From Parelaphostrongylus tenuis (taxonomy: Eukaryota; Nematoda; Chromadorea; Rhabditida; Metastrongylidae): DNA of 64,000 nucleotides. Shown here one piece after another: positions 28,796-41,824 of the stretch (within the stretch, counting starts at the first letter, position 1; every line of letters begins with the position of its first letter). Below the pieces are notes generated by a model. It had not been told where the DNA came from, made no database searches, and saw only the letters and a list, made by a program, of their open reading frames with translations. Both the position numbers and the translations under genes were made by a program. The DNA lies in the NCBI GenBank assembly GCA_019055375.1, contig JAHQIW010007174.1, forward strand, positions 1 to 64,000, in the 5' to 3' direction.

Positions 28796-31286
28796 TGCAA
28801 TATTTATCTGCTCCTCTCTAGGAGATAAGAAAATGGCGCACTGACTTGGAATGGGTGTTCAATTACGACTGGGTGCCACTACCATTAATGTATCCGCAGG
28901 TTCGTAATATTTATGCCTTCTTTGAAATTAAGTCACATTTTTGTTTCGAATCCATTATATGTTAAGCGAAACATATCTAAGGGTGCTGAAAATATACAAA
29001 CATGTTGAAGAAAGAATGCTAGCAGAGCAATGGTCTTGGTAGCGTAATGGGAAACATGCGCCGCCGGTATAAATGAAACTCTTGTTTAACTCCCGCCTGA
29101 GATTCACAGTCTTGCAAATTACTCAACATCTTTGGATATATAGCTACAACATCATAACACTGCTGTAAAAGCGGCCGAATAAAAATTTCTTTTGAAGAGC
29201 AGGGATAGTTTACAGTAATGCAGAACTTGATCCAATCCAGTCTAATCGGTGTGAAGAAGCTGATCGACGAATTTATTCATTTTCCACTGGAGATACCCCT
29301 AACGAAAAAATTGCTGGAAATTTCTGAATATGTTCATTTATTACATGCAAGTGTTAAGTGACCTGCAAAGCTACCCAAGGTGAGGATGAACCCGCAGCTC
29401 ATCCTATCCGGGGGTTCGCGCTATCTCAGTGATGGCAGAACAGGAGCCCCAGTAGTGCAGTGGTTTACAGTAATGCAGAACTCAATCCAGTCGCACGCGA
29501 CGCCGGAAAGGTAGAGACGTGGGTCATACTCGAGCTCGAGAATCAGAGTTTTACGTCCCACTCAGCAACACTAGATATGTAGTTATAACACATACTATTT
29601 AAAAAAGCAATTGAATAAAAAATTATTGTCAATTAATACCATGAAAAACAGGTAGTGTGTATGGCGGTGCATCTCTACTTCCTTGTCTGCATAATAGCTC
29701 GTCAACAAATTGTTTTTGATCACGAATTGAAAAATGAGGTGAGAAGAATCTCCAATGTGGTGAGACTTCACGAATATTACGTTAAATACAAAATTATTTC
29801 AAGATTGACACCGTGTTTCCCATCATGACAACGTTACAATTTGTCTTTTATATGGGATGGATGAAAGTGATTGAAGCAGTCATTAATCCCTTTGGAGAAG
29901 ACGATGATGATTTTGAAACGAATGCACTCATAGATAGGAACATTACGGTATGTTTCCGTCATCTATTCTATGACAGAAAAAAAACAAGATTATTTTCTAT
30001 GGCAACGTCAAGGGTTTGGTGCCTTTGTGCCAGACCTGTCTGAGAGGATAGCAGCACTAATGTGATATATCGGCAGACCACAGCGAGTTATTGTAAAGCC
30101 CACATAAGTATTCAATCACCTCAAGCATAGTTGAAGATTGAAGATCAATGCATGGCACATCCTCAGGAGATTAATCAATGCCGAAAGCAATACGCTTTTA
30201 ATGTCAAAGGTAATAACTATGGAATAGACACTGATGTTATCCAGTCCTTTTGTTGTACGATAAATCTTATGAAAAAAAGCGTCATACCTCAACTTAACTC
30301 TTTGAACATTTGGCTAACAATGCGCTTTACCAAGCTGGCATTTAAACAATAGATATTATTATTATGAACAAAAAATGCCACTACTTCCCGATTGATTTGT
30401 TAGGTCATATTAACAAATTGAGAGTTTGAAAACGAACTTGGTTGCGGTTGTACTAAAACAGATATTCAGTGAATGTCATCCAGTAGAGATAGGCGTTAAT
30501 AGACACTAAAGCTATTAGAGAATCCCCAAAATAAAACAGTAGAAATGAAGTGAATTTAACTAATATGCTTTAAGATGGGTATGATGATCGTTGACGAAGG
30601 ATATGATCGACCTCCCGAAGTACGTCGCGATCCGTTTTGGAATGAAATTCATCCACTATACTCTGAAGAAACATCTCGCATACCCTAATCATCCACCTTG
30701 TGGATCTGTTAGTCAAGTAAAGTAAGGGAGTAGACGCATTTTTTTCTTTTATGATTGCACAAAATAACCAAAGAAAACAGAAAAATTTACTAAACTCGAG
30801 AAACTCTTCAGATTGGAACGTTCTGTTAGCGAAGTCATAATGATGCCACACTGGTCTCCCCAGATGAGCACGCAAGACTACATTAGAAGAAGTACAAAAG
30901 TTAAAGTAAAAGAGTGAGTAGAATTCTTCTTTGATTCAGAAATGGCCCTACTCACAGATTATTCTTTAAGCGTTCGACTTTTTCAGCAATGAGCGCAACA
31001 TCTCACGGCCGAGAGAGGATCCTGGTTTCTTCGCAAAAATAAAAAACATGTTTAAAAAGTAAGTCGTTTTGCCGTCGTTACCTCTCTAGCTTTCTAGACT
31101 GAATATCCTTCGATATCATGACTAAGCAAAGATCACTCAGAATTCTCCTTTGCAACATCAATCCTTAACCATCCCAGCACTTCATTATAAGCCTCTATTT
31201 CTTTCATAACGCGAAATCAAATTTTGATCCGTCATTCACGAAAGTCAAGTTCTCTGAACGATTTACCCACTTTAGACGAAGTGTGA
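24519..31286 (+). CDS. Bestrophin-family anion channel, one apparent frameshift
   Basis: Twelve exons: 24519-24697, 25276-25410, 26204-26297, 28291-28363, 28507-28667, 28822-28899, 29652-29738, 29804-29947, 30575-30721, 30812-30913, 30987-31058, 31250-31286 (TGA). Phases agree at every junction except inside exon 9. About 435 aa if the frame is restored. Family marks: N-terminus [10 protein letters not shown] with [17 protein letters not shown]-type segment after [44 protein letters not shown], and the calcium-clasp motif [13 protein letters not shown]. Bestrophins are pentameric plasma-membrane chloride channels gated by calcium. Exon 9 ([20 protein letters not shown]) meets a TAA at 30686, but the next frame continues plausibly ([12 protein letters not shown]) to the donor. 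Either one extra base or a real truncation. Introns hold hammerhead repeats, SINEs and an RTE relic. Confidence 0.93.
24840..24882 (-). ncRNA. Hammerhead ribozyme, minus strand
   Basis: Minus-strand reading: stem I GTGCTA, core CTGATGA, stem II GGCC-AGAA-GACC (one mismatch), GAAAC, loop GTGC, GTC triplet, stem I partner TAACAC (one mismatch). It continues into GGGCTTAAAATAGG, the family A downstream block. It lies in bestrophin intron 1. Confidence 0.8.
24965..25048 (+). repeat. Direct repeat of a 35-base unit
   Basis: 24965-24999 and 25014-25048 are the same unit with five or so changes (both TGTAAAGT..AAGATCACC..ACATTG.AGTGAT), separated by 14 bases. It sits between the two opposed ribozymes. 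Confidence 0.75.
25124..25166 (+). ncRNA. Hammerhead ribozyme, fully canonical
   Basis: Stem I GTGCTA (25124-25129) pairs six of six with TAGCAC (25161-25166). Core CTGATGA (25130-25136), stem II GGCC-AGAA-GGCC, GAAAC, loop GTAT, GTC cleavage triplet. Ends open at stem I, so type I, with a two-base-pair stem III as in short-stem animal hammerheads. The downstream AGTGGCATCATGAAAGGCTT block is shared with the copy at 40266. It lies in bestrophin intron 1, sense strand. Confidence 0.88.
26008..26150 (+). repeat. SINE family 2 (tRNA-derived)
   Basis: tRNA-like head CCTCGGTGCTGTAGTGATAG, B box GGGTTCAACCCCCG, then tail CACTCAATTCTCCTAGGTAT and AACATCATAACAC. It ends just before bestrophin exon 3. 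Confidence 0.8.
27615..27950 (+). pseudogene. Relic of an RTE retrotransposon C-terminus
   Basis: Reads [19 protein letters not shown], then in another frame an [20 protein letters not shown] stretch, which fits the end of nematode RTE reverse-transcriptase proteins (GRPPTRW..DVF...RDRxxWxxCWxPH). Stops and frameshifts throughout. It is followed by a CAGTCCAAGTATCTGAGTAT tail. Confidence 0.6.
28147..28192 (+). ncRNA. Eroded hammerhead-like motif
   Basis: Keeps GGC...GCC stem II, GAAAC, a short loop and GTA, but the core reads CTTCGAAGA and the upstream half of stem I does not pair with TCAGG. A relic at best. Confidence 0.35.
28733..28795. repeat. (TA)n microsatellite
   Basis: About 60 bases of alternating AT with one AA interruption, in bestrophin intron 5. 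Confidence 0.95.
29022..29190 (+). repeat. SINE family 2, diverged
   Basis: Head TGGTCTTGGTAGCGTAATGG, degenerate B box, then tail GCAAATTACTCAACATCTTT and ACAACATCATAACACTGC. A second partial head (GAGCCCCAGTAGTGCAGTGG) lies at 29448-29570. In bestrophin intron 6. Confidence 0.7.
30028..30185 (+). repeat. SINE family 1, diverged
   Basis: Body blocks AGGATAGCAGCACTAA, CACAGCGAGTTATTGTAAAG and ATGCATGGCACATCCTCAGG are recognisable. In bestrophin intron 8. Confidence 0.75.
30575..30721 (+). other. Bestrophin exon 9 with frame break
   Basis: 147 bases, but flanking phases require a length of 2 modulo 3. The upstream frame hits TAA at 30686-30688. The downstream frame ([12 protein letters not shown]) ends in a good donor (AA|GTAAGG) that joins in phase to exon 10 ([14 protein letters not shown]). 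The pattern fits a single inserted base near 30683-30686. Confidence 0.75.
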
Positions 31287-31639
31287 ATAAATCAGAATGC
31301 AGGCTGTATAGATCCTATTTTGTGGACCACATCAAACTGTAGTTAGAGGAAGGAAAATTCGCAGGGAGAACGGACTGCTACTTCAGTGAGCTTCACAATC
31401 AGAAAACAATTGAGGTACTTTTCCGTTTGGTTGGATAGAATTTCAAGCCTATACCCTACGCTGAGCAAGAAGTTTTCACTAAGAGGTTATTGATCATTCG
31501 GAAGCTCAAACCTCAACCTAGCGCTGTACGTAGCCGGTCTTTTGAAATGACCTTTTATAACGCTCAAATTCTGAAAATAAATTTATTTTTCACATGCACA
31601 TAATTCCCCGATTCCAAAGCTGTGTTTAGATAATTTTTG

Positions 31640-31765
31640 GAAAAACCGTTTCTCTGCAACGCAGAAGGGAGAATAAGATTGATTCAAATGCGCGAGCTAG
31701 TGTTCTTTGGCCGGTTCACGGGCGGTAGGGTGGGAGACCATTTAAGCCTAGGCGCAAACATCGAT
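31640..31765 (+). repeat. Fragment of inverted-repeat element, family D
   Basis: CTCTGCAACGCAGAAGGGAG, followed by a TTCTTTGGCCGGTTCACG-like block, also found in the palindromic element at 49813-50050. Confidence 0.55.
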
Positions 31766-32307
31766 CGATAGCTCTAAATGAGGTGTACAAAGGTCAGTTT
31801 ATGGTGTTTTGCAAGCTTTGTTGGATTAGAAATTACACCACCGAGGCACATTTGTGCCACCACTCATTCTTCAACATCTCTATGTTAGCTATCAGCCACC
31901 AACCATTATCAGGTTTGGTCGGGTATGCAATTTCACATCATAAACCCAGTTGAGCTGACAACCATTGCACTGATACTCAAAATTTTTGATACTTACAATT
32001 CCCAAGACCGACTGTCTATTAACCTCGGCATGCTTTGATACAATTCCTGATTTTCTTCTTTGAGCCAAACACGTGGTGTATATTAAATTTATTTGACACC
32101 TGCCGAAGCGTCAGCTGTCAAATGAAGTCTAAGATTTACTGCATTTTTTTTTTCGCAGTGTACTATGTTTCGAGTACAAGTTAGTGCAATGGCTGTCACC
32201 TCAACTGGATTTGTAAAATGAAATCGCATACCCGACCAAACCTGTTGGAGGTTGGTGGCTGATAGCTGACATAGAGATGTTGAAGAATGAGTGATAGCGC
32301 AAAAGTG

Positions 32308-32450
32308 CCTCGGTGGTGTAATGGTAGTGCATGCGTCCTCGGATAAGATGAAACGCAGATTCGATTCCCGCCTGAGGCCGTATCTTTGTTCACCACTCAA
32401 TTCTCTTAGGTATACATGAAACATAATAACACTGCGAAAAAATGCAGTAA
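32308..32450 (+). repeat. SINE family 2, well preserved
   Basis: Head GCCTCGGTGGTGTAATGGTA, B box GATTCGATTCCCGCC, tail CACTCAATTCTCTTAGGTAT and TGAAACATAATAACACTGCG. Confidence 0.85.
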
Positions 32451-32489
32451 ATATCAGAAATTTTGAGTATTGATTAGAAATCGTTTCTC

Positions 32490-32770
32490 CGTTTTGAAAG
32501 GTACTCCGGGATCGAACGTCTGACTCTGATACTGCAAGATTTTCTCTGCACTTTTATGTGCTTTCCGTGCTTTCCAGCGAAGCAATAGTTAGATAGCTCG
32601 GCCGATGTGAAACATAATTTTTTTTTTCAAAATTTCGTTATGAAAGGGTGTTTTAGAAAAACCGTTTCCGTGAAGCGTTAGCTTGAGAGTGATGCTTTCG
32701 AATGTATACTAACAGTCTTTATGAAAAGTTCTTGCCCAGCGTAGGGAATAGGCTTGGAAATCTGTGCTAC
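32490..32770 (+). repeat. Dispersed repeat family C
   Basis: Starts around ACTCTGATACTGCAAGATTT and CTTTCCGTGCTTTCCAGCGA, then an ATGAAAGGGTGTTTTAGAAA block. Related copies, in both orientations, lie near 38560, 41870, 45240, 50160 and 51780. Confidence 0.6.
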
Positions 32771-33914
32771 CACTCGGAAAAAGGACTCAGATTCTTTTGA
32801 GTCCCTCAAAGTATCTAAGTCCATCACGGAGAGTACCAGCAGAACAAAAAAGACTAGTTGTGAAAAATTTGAAGTCACAGCGACACTATGATCATTCTTC
32901 TTCGATCTTCTCTTTACCGTCGTCATACAAGAAAAAAGGAATGCTGTTCCGATTCAGCGATATCATGCTGCCATATTTATTCACCAATGTCCCGCAGTGC
33001 TTAAGGATACCGTTAAATTGTGACGGAAGTGAATACATATTTACGGAGAGTTCACAACAGAAGAAATGCGTATTTGCGGAAAATATATAGCAGTTTAACC
33101 CCATCCGATACTAAGGTCCATGTGCCAATCAACCGACCTTCAGATGCGCCAATGATCTGACCCTTTCTGACCCAAAAGTACTTTTTTTCCTCTTCTTCTT
33201 TCTAGAAACTGAGAAATAGAACGATATTCAAGAACCAGTTCACTTCGATTTTTTGAGAGGGTCGTACAGAAGATGTACATGAAATGGGACAATCGCATGC
33301 TCCAAACGAACGGAATGGGCAAATTTTGTTACAAATGACTCGAGTGAGAGGTTTATAGACGTCAGAATGCAAGCAGGTTGTGAAATGCCTATGTGATAGA
33401 GGTCTCACTTTCTAAACAACAATACAATCTTGCTGGTTGTCCATCGATTAGAAACTTCGCATTCTGACAGACAAAGTGCAAAGAACGAACCAGAATGTTG
33501 ATGAGAACTAACGAGAGGTTGCTGAAGTGTGAAACGATCTTACCCTGCCCGGATCAGGTGATAAGGTGTTGCTCGAATCCGAACCGGTCGAACGATAACT
33601 CCATCCATTTCTATTTTATAAGAAGCCAGAAGGATGTGGTTGCTGAAGATATAGTGCAGTTATCGTATCTGACTTTCTCCTTTGCCTTTCTGGAGGCACT
33701 AACTATTTAGTCCGGGAGTCAGTGTGCCATCACCTTGGTTCCGTGAATAGCAAAGCTTCGGTGGACGTTGGGAATTCTTAGACCAGCCTTTGTAGTGTCT
33801 GTCATAACTTCTGCCCCTGTTTTTTGAGATCATCGGTATTATCACTTTTCTGCAACATTTCGAAAGTTTGGAAGTGAGTTGGTGGCTACTCTGTGGTTAC
33901 CTCATGCGACACCC

Positions 33915-34095
33915 ACGCTGCTAAATGAGTTCGAGTTCGAGTGTTTCTGGAAAATAACGTCTTTTAGTGATCTTCGGACTCGCAGCTTTTATAGCGCTGA
34001 TGTGAAGACGCTGAACAAGCCAGTTGCATTTCTTGATAATTTTTTCAATAACGCAATTTTCTAGGAGCCCCCTAATGATTTGAATTGATTGTTCC
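33915..34095 (-). pseudogene. RTE retrotransposon fragment
   Basis: Minus-strand frame reads RLHISAIKAASPKITKRR, which matches the FHVSAVKAESPKVTKRR stretch of the larger RTE at 47300-49790. It is the linker between endonuclease and reverse transcriptase only. Confidence 0.8.
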
Positions 34096-34954
34096 GTACT
34101 ATATGTACTCATAATGAAGTAAGCCGATCACGATAAATCGAAGGATTTGCCTGGTCAAAATTGCTATTCTAAATTCTCCACAAAATTAGAGCATTGCTTA
34201 ATAGATCCTGATTTATGGCTATTTTAGGGTTTAGTTCTTAAATGTAAAGGATTTTCTCTCCTGTTCGCAAAGTGTAACTGACGCGAAATAATCGATGCTC
34301 TAATTCATTGCAGAATTCTAAAACAACACTAGTTAGGCAAAACCTTCGATTTACTGTGATGCGGCCTAATTCTTTATCAGCACTCTTCATTAGAAAACTC
34401 CCACGTCCATTGTTGAAAGTGGCATGTAGAGCTGTGAGTTAATATGGATAGTTTTGGTCGTCATAATAAACTCGGACACACTTTAGCCTTGCTCGTTCCA
34501 TTCCGACCCGTGGATCCCAATGTAACGCACTTCAGAAGTTCTGGGTTCAGGCTTTGTATTAAGCAGATGATCTTAAAGAATGTATGGTGTACTCTATGAA
34601 ACTCATGTAAATCCACACACCACAGATCGATTTCGCTTCGTTACAGCATGATATCGGTGGACCAACGACGAAAGTTATGAAAACTAGTATTGATGCATAT
34701 CGCTTCAATTGTAAGCTTCGGTATTCTCAAGATAACAAGGGATTCGACTCGACCAGTACTCTAAGCCATTTTTGAAGAAGGCGAAATTCTCGAGTGGGAG
34801 CCGAAGTAACAAGTGAAATTTTGAAGACCTTTGGGACGACGAGAAGAAGAGACAAAAGCTAGAAGTACTGGAATCCACACAATAGAATGTAATTTGTGTA
34901 AAACATGATAGATAAAATGTGCTTCCAAAGTCAAAATCATAGTGATAAAGAATG

Positions 34955-35155
34955 AAAGGATAAGGCTACTGGCGTTGATCAATTCCTGAGAGATGCGCCA
35001 TGCATTCATCCTCAATTTTTAACTTTGTTTGAGGTGATTGAATGCATATCTGGCCTTTACAATGACTCGTGGTGGCCTCCCGCTGAACCGAGTCAGTGCT
35101 GATCACCCTCTCAGACAAGTCTGAAAGCAGTCTGGTCTGAGGCCAGTCCGGTATC
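34955..35155 (-). repeat. SINE family 1, minus strand, headless
   Basis: Begins AGGATAAGGCTACTGGCGTT, ends near GTCTGGTCTGAGGCC. Close to the consensus body. Confidence 0.85.
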
Positions 35156-35459
35156 AACGTAATAGAAGACGAAAAATTAGTATCCAATTGATGAAGATAT
35201 GTAGATGCAAATGATTTCTAAGTGATTCACTATGACCCAGAACATGCTTGCTTGAAAACTCAAAGGAGAGATTATTTTCGGATATGTGCGCACTGAAATC
35301 AGCAGTCATGATACCTTAGATGAAACTTAACGATAAAACCTCAATAAGTCAGATAATCCTATCGTTATATAAAGTCAACAGTTATAGAATATATAGACAG
35401 TTTGTGATAGACTATCATAAGGAACAATTAAACTTCAAAATAAGGCTAAAGAATTTTTC

Positions 35460-35706
35460 AGGATCTGTTGCGGCCTATTCTTTCTCTCTTCCGTTCATAA
35501 AGTCCAGAGAAAGGCCACTCATGAAGGCTACTTCAACGATCACTCAATCATCCAAAAGTTCCAGTCGGACAAACAATCAAGTGCCAACGACAATCACTCG
35601 ACAAAGCGCACATGTCAACACTACTAATCCTCTCAGCGTTGCTAATCCCGTCAGCGTTGCTGTACCGACAGAATCTCCGACACAAAATGAAAAACTTATA
35701 ATGTAG
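35460..35706 (+). CDS. Ser/Thr-rich terminal-exon-like ORF, gene unknown
   Basis: A TTTTTCAG acceptor at 35452-35459 opens an 81-codon frame to TAG (GSVAAYSFSLPFIKSRERPL, then Ser/Thr/Asn-rich sequence with a doubled NPLSVANPVSVAVP). Base composition shifts sharply from AT-rich to balanced at the acceptor. It would need a preceding exon ending with one extra base, which the bestrophin exons do not provide, so I cannot attach it. Confidence 0.4.
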
Positions 35707-35984
35707 CAGCCGTGATTCATTTCAATAGATCATTTTAGCCATGTGGCCAAAAAACATCGTCGTGTTCATAGAAATGCAATTCCACATATCCTGAAAGGAG
35801 ATCTGTCAAAAACGACAGCTCTCAGAATTAGGCAGAGAATTGTACTTGCGTTCCCTCCTACTCGTATTTTAGGTATCAGGAGCACTTTCATGGATTTCCT
35901 TTGTAACGATAATAAATCTTTATATATAATCGAAGTATATTCTACCTAACGAAGAGAAATCGAAAATGTACAAGAATTCCATTT

Positions 35985-36230
35985 GATTTAACGCTTTCTA
36001 CAGCAGTGCTGTGATATGCATAAACTTGAAGGTCGTGTGGGAGTTAAACCCTCGTTTTGCCTTTTCCAAGATTCGTACTAACCCCTGCGCTTCTGCGGCT
36101 GGTGTTCTGCTAACTCTCTGTGACACCGGAAAACGTGAGACATGGGTCCAATTCTCACCCATCGTTTAAATTTTTGCATATCATTCAACATTCCCCGTCA
36201 ATTAATTTGAAAACTTTTTCACGTTTCATA
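35985..36230 (+). repeat. tRNA-derived repeat, strongly diverged
   Basis: TGACACCGGAAAACGTGAGA, a degenerate B box (GGGTCCAATTCTCACCC), then a TTTTTGCATATCATTCAACA tail like other family 2 copies. Confidence 0.45.
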
Positions 36231-36999
36231 GTGAGAGCACATTGTAAAATACAACCACAAGAATGCTGAGATGCGATAACAGTCGGAGCCTCGGTCAGGG
36301 GTTTGATTCCGTGCGACTAACCTTTCCAGCGACTCGCGTGTTACCCACAAATTATTAAGGTCTATGCCTTCCCCTCAGGCATATTTCAACCCCTTGAGTC
36401 CCAAGTGGCACATATATGCGCCACCGTTCGCCATGACGCACTCCGCACGTGGCGGGAATTTTGTATTTCTGAGCGCTGCAATAAAAATATGAGATTTTAT
36501 TTGGAGAATTGACGTTCTGAGGTAATATTATCATCATGAAATGACGGAACACTCCAGAATAGGCTTCTATAAAGGTTTTTTCAGAGCTAGAAAAAATGCC
36601 CATGTGTCAAAAAATCTCCTATTTCAACGAGAAAACAACACCGTTGCGGAGAGTAACATTCCTCAAAAGTTGTAAAACATTTCTTTTTCTAATCAATGTT
36701 TCTGTATATATTCGACAGCTTGAGAAACGTCGATTTTGACACTAAAGTTGATTTGTGGAACGACATCCATGCTTCTTTCATTGACGAAATAAGATAACGT
36801 TTTGCCTCAGTATAGTCGGTGAGAATGTTCAGAGCCTTACCAAAAGGTTATCACATCAGAAGCATACGTGGTGAATTCAGCGGCCCACGCCAAACACCTA
36901 ACCCTACTGAAAGAAATGGTGATAACACAATATCATGTGCTTTCATCCATGATCAAAGGCTTTTTATCCTTGCTATAAAGTAGACTTCAGTATGGTACT

Positions 37000-37046
37000 G
37001 GGCCACTGAAGAAGCGGGCAAGAACGCCGAAACGTATGTATGGCTC
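37000..37046 (+). ncRNA. Hammerhead ribozyme, near-canonical
   Basis: Stem I GGGCCA (37000-37005) pairs with TGGCTC (37041-37046) including one G-T wobble. Core CTGAAGA (variable position 7 = A), stem II GCG/CGC with a long loop, GAAAC, loop GTAT, triplet GTA. Flanking sequence differs from family A and B. Confidence 0.78.
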
Positions 37047-38084
37047 TGACGTAACAGCCTCGGTAAGCTCCAAACATCCTCACAGACTATACTGAAGGTT
37101 TATACTGAGGTTTGAAAACAGTCATTGAGATAAATAACTTTTGTATTCGAAGAGCATTATTCCCTTCAGACAGATCCCTTAGATACTGTGGTGAGTTTCA
37201 GTTGAGCCAATTTCTTGCTATCGAAAATTAAGTCATCAATGAAGGAACTTTCAAAAGCGCACTTTTGATAGAAGAACGCCCAATTTCCCTGTAGATTTTC
37301 ACATTTCATTGAGAATATCTTGGAATTCAGTCGCATTCCGCGGAATGTGTTCATGTCTTCTTGGTTTCTTCTGTAAAGGAGCTTTTTTCACTAAACTACT
37401 AGTAATCATACAATAGCTCGAAAGCTGATTATTTCAGTAATCTCTTCTAAAACTCATGAAATCTCATAAACGTTTCTATGATAGAAGGTTGGTTTTAGGT
37501 GAATTGGCGTCGCTTTATAATGTGCAGTATGCCTTTTGATGAAATTCAATGTCATGGTTTTGCAATGGTTTTGCATATTTTAACCAAGAAGAGCCCTACT
37601 TAACTCTCTCCTATTATTTTTAATCAGTTACTGACAACTAAACCCCATTTAGTGATGATAAGTGTAAATTTCATCGAGGAACTAACACATTTTCATCGTT
37701 AATGCGCTGCGCTCGCCACCCGACCGCGCCGCGTGCAGCGTGGAAAAACAAAGCGAGTCTCAAGGGGTTGATCATGTCGCGTGGTCAGATACCAGCCCCA
37801 TAACGAGAATGATCTTGGAAGCAAGTATCGCGAATGATACAGCTTAATCGAAGGTGTAATCAAAGTCACAATGTTTCAACCTTCATTCACTGCCCATCGT
37901 TCTTTATGGCAGGAAGAGGATGTGGAAATACAGAGTCAAGAATGCCGAGATATTAAAAAGGCTTGGTACCTCGATTGAGCGCATCAAGCTCGCGATTGTC
38001 CTTTCGAGGGTTCAGGTGTCATCTCCACACACACACACCCACACCAACGAATCTACTTGCTATACTGCACAATTCAAAAGTTCA

Positions 38085-39996
<1,912 letters not shown>

Positions 39997-40265
39997 CTAT
40001 AGAACAACAGAAAACATCTTAGATGTAACAAGACCTTTCAACTGACTGTTTTAAGCCTCGCTCTAGAACAATATACTCCCAAAATAGTCGATCGAAAAGT
40101 TCTGCAACATATGCCCACGTGACCGCCGCACGCCATGCAGTCGACAATCAATCACACTGAAAGAACATCACGGTGATCTCGCCGTATATCGAGAGTAAAA
40201 ACATCGTCGTCGAGTCGTCTATATAGGGGATATGTCCCGAGGACCTGACTGAACGAAAAGGTACC

Positions 40266-40308
40266 GTGTTGCTGATGAGGCTCGAAGGCCGAAACACGTG
40301 TCTACCAC
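40266..40308 (+). ncRNA. Hammerhead ribozyme, canonical core
   Basis: Core CTGATGA (40272-40278), stem II GGCT-CGAA-GGCC, GAAAC, loop ACGT, triplet GTC. Stem I GTGTTG with TACCAC pairs at four of six positions plus one wobble. The downstream AAGTGCCATAACAG...AAAGGC block is shared with the copy at 25124. Confidence 0.8.
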
Positions 40309-40309
40309 T

Positions 40310-41030
40310 TATAAGTGCCATAACAGAATTCATAAAAGGCCCAAATATGATACCGTTCCATCTCTTGAAGGAATTTGGTACAGGACACTTGAAGTTTAAC
40401 TTTGACGAATTCCAGTCAACTCTCCACGGATGCAGAGAACTTCTCGAGCACAAATCCTTATATTTTTATACGACACGTTTTCACATTTTATTAGGTGGAT
40501 TTCTAGCTTTGAATCCGTCTCATCACACTCATCTCTTGCTTGAAGATAGACGCTCTTCATGAACGTGGTGAAGCGATCTAGCAGATCTCTTTACAATATC
40601 GAGGATAGCCAGACTTGGCGTTTCTTGCACGTTCGTTGATGGATTAAAGTGGGGAGGATTAAACTTGCAGCGACCACAGCTAAGCACTTGGCCACTGTCC
40701 CGCACACAACTAGCCGAACGAAAAACTCTCCCAATCATAAGATTTACATTATTCTCAAGAATCATTAAACCTAATTGAGAATACTAATCCTTCGAGGCTG
40801 CGAGCATCCATCTGGAAACAGATCTACTCAGAGGCCTCCTTGCTGAAAAAATCTTCTTAGCTCCCTCGTCCCATTCTCACGGACTTTATTCCAAGGATTC
40901 TTAATTAGGTACAGTATCTCTGTAAATCCTATCTCTCACTCAGTCTGCTAAAAACATATTCATTGAATGCTGATCCCATTACAACTGCAACACATGCCAG
41001 TTATCAAGCTTTTCGGTTTGCTGAATAGTT
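40310..41030. other. Between ALKBH6 and FoxN genes, nothing firm
   Basis: Short open frames occur on both strands (for example 40765-40529 minus) but none has a family motif or convincing splice sites. The frames at 40266-40562 and 40453-40148 overlap the ribozyme repeat and look like chance. Confidence 0.4.
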
Positions 41031-41036
41031 TATTAA

Positions 41037-41075
41037 CCCTTTGGGGACCGCGCGCGTCGCTTCATCCATGCCCGT
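41037..41075 (+). repeat. Single end of a TTAA-type (piggyBac-like) MITE
   Basis: TTAA followed by CCCTTTGGGGACCGCGCG. The matching right end is not visible. Confidence 0.5.
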
Positions 41076-41824
41076 AGGTTTGTACAAGAAAAGTCGGTTT
41101 CTTGAGTCCGAGTTCAGTCGTCCACATGTTTTGTGTACATGAGGAATTAGAGCCTCCACAGATTCATGAAAGAAGCTTTTTTCCATGAGTATACAACACC
41201 TCTTTGTCTTCGTTTTATGTTACAAATAAACCCACCTATGAGTTCGACCTACGCACTAACTGCCTTGAAGTCAAAATGTAATCTCTTAGCTCTCACAGCG
41301 CTCTACAAAACCTTCCCAAAACCAAACCCAATTTAGAAAACAAAGAGATCCACTCTGATCAGATGGTTACTAGAGATTTGGTGAAAAGCCATCCATAGAC
41401 CCCTGCCGAGAGCACAAAGCAAACCGAGTGTGAAAAAATAATTCTAATTTCGCTACTGCAGAGCACATATAAAGCCTTCTCAGAAACGAAGTAAACCATT
41501 ATAATAGTTGGTTCTCAAGCCGGTATCGAATGATTGCTAAATCTAAGGGAAAAATCACTATCCAACGAAAAATGTCCTTAAAAATTCGGGTGTCTCTAAA
41601 GATACATACTGACTTGAATGGATTAGAATTCTGACCGATCATATACCTCGCTGAGGCTCTTGAATATGAGGGCCGATATACACGACTCGCCTTCAGTCTC
41701 ACTCGGAAAGACAGGGAGGAGCCTATACAGTGGAAGTGACTCCTAACCACCTGCTTTGCACTTTCCAGTACCTTGGCTGCAACGTAGAGGGAAGCCGGTC
41801 GATCGCGCTAGCGCGACTCACCTG

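Noticed and set aside
37860..38030. C-terminal exon of the ALKBH6 gene
   Set aside because: All three minus-strand frames were read; none gives the expected family sequence or arginine motif without a stop, so the exon was left unplaced.
40148..40562. Overlapping ORFs on both strands near 40.3 kb
   Set aside because: They run through the hammerhead repeat and have no homology that I recognise.
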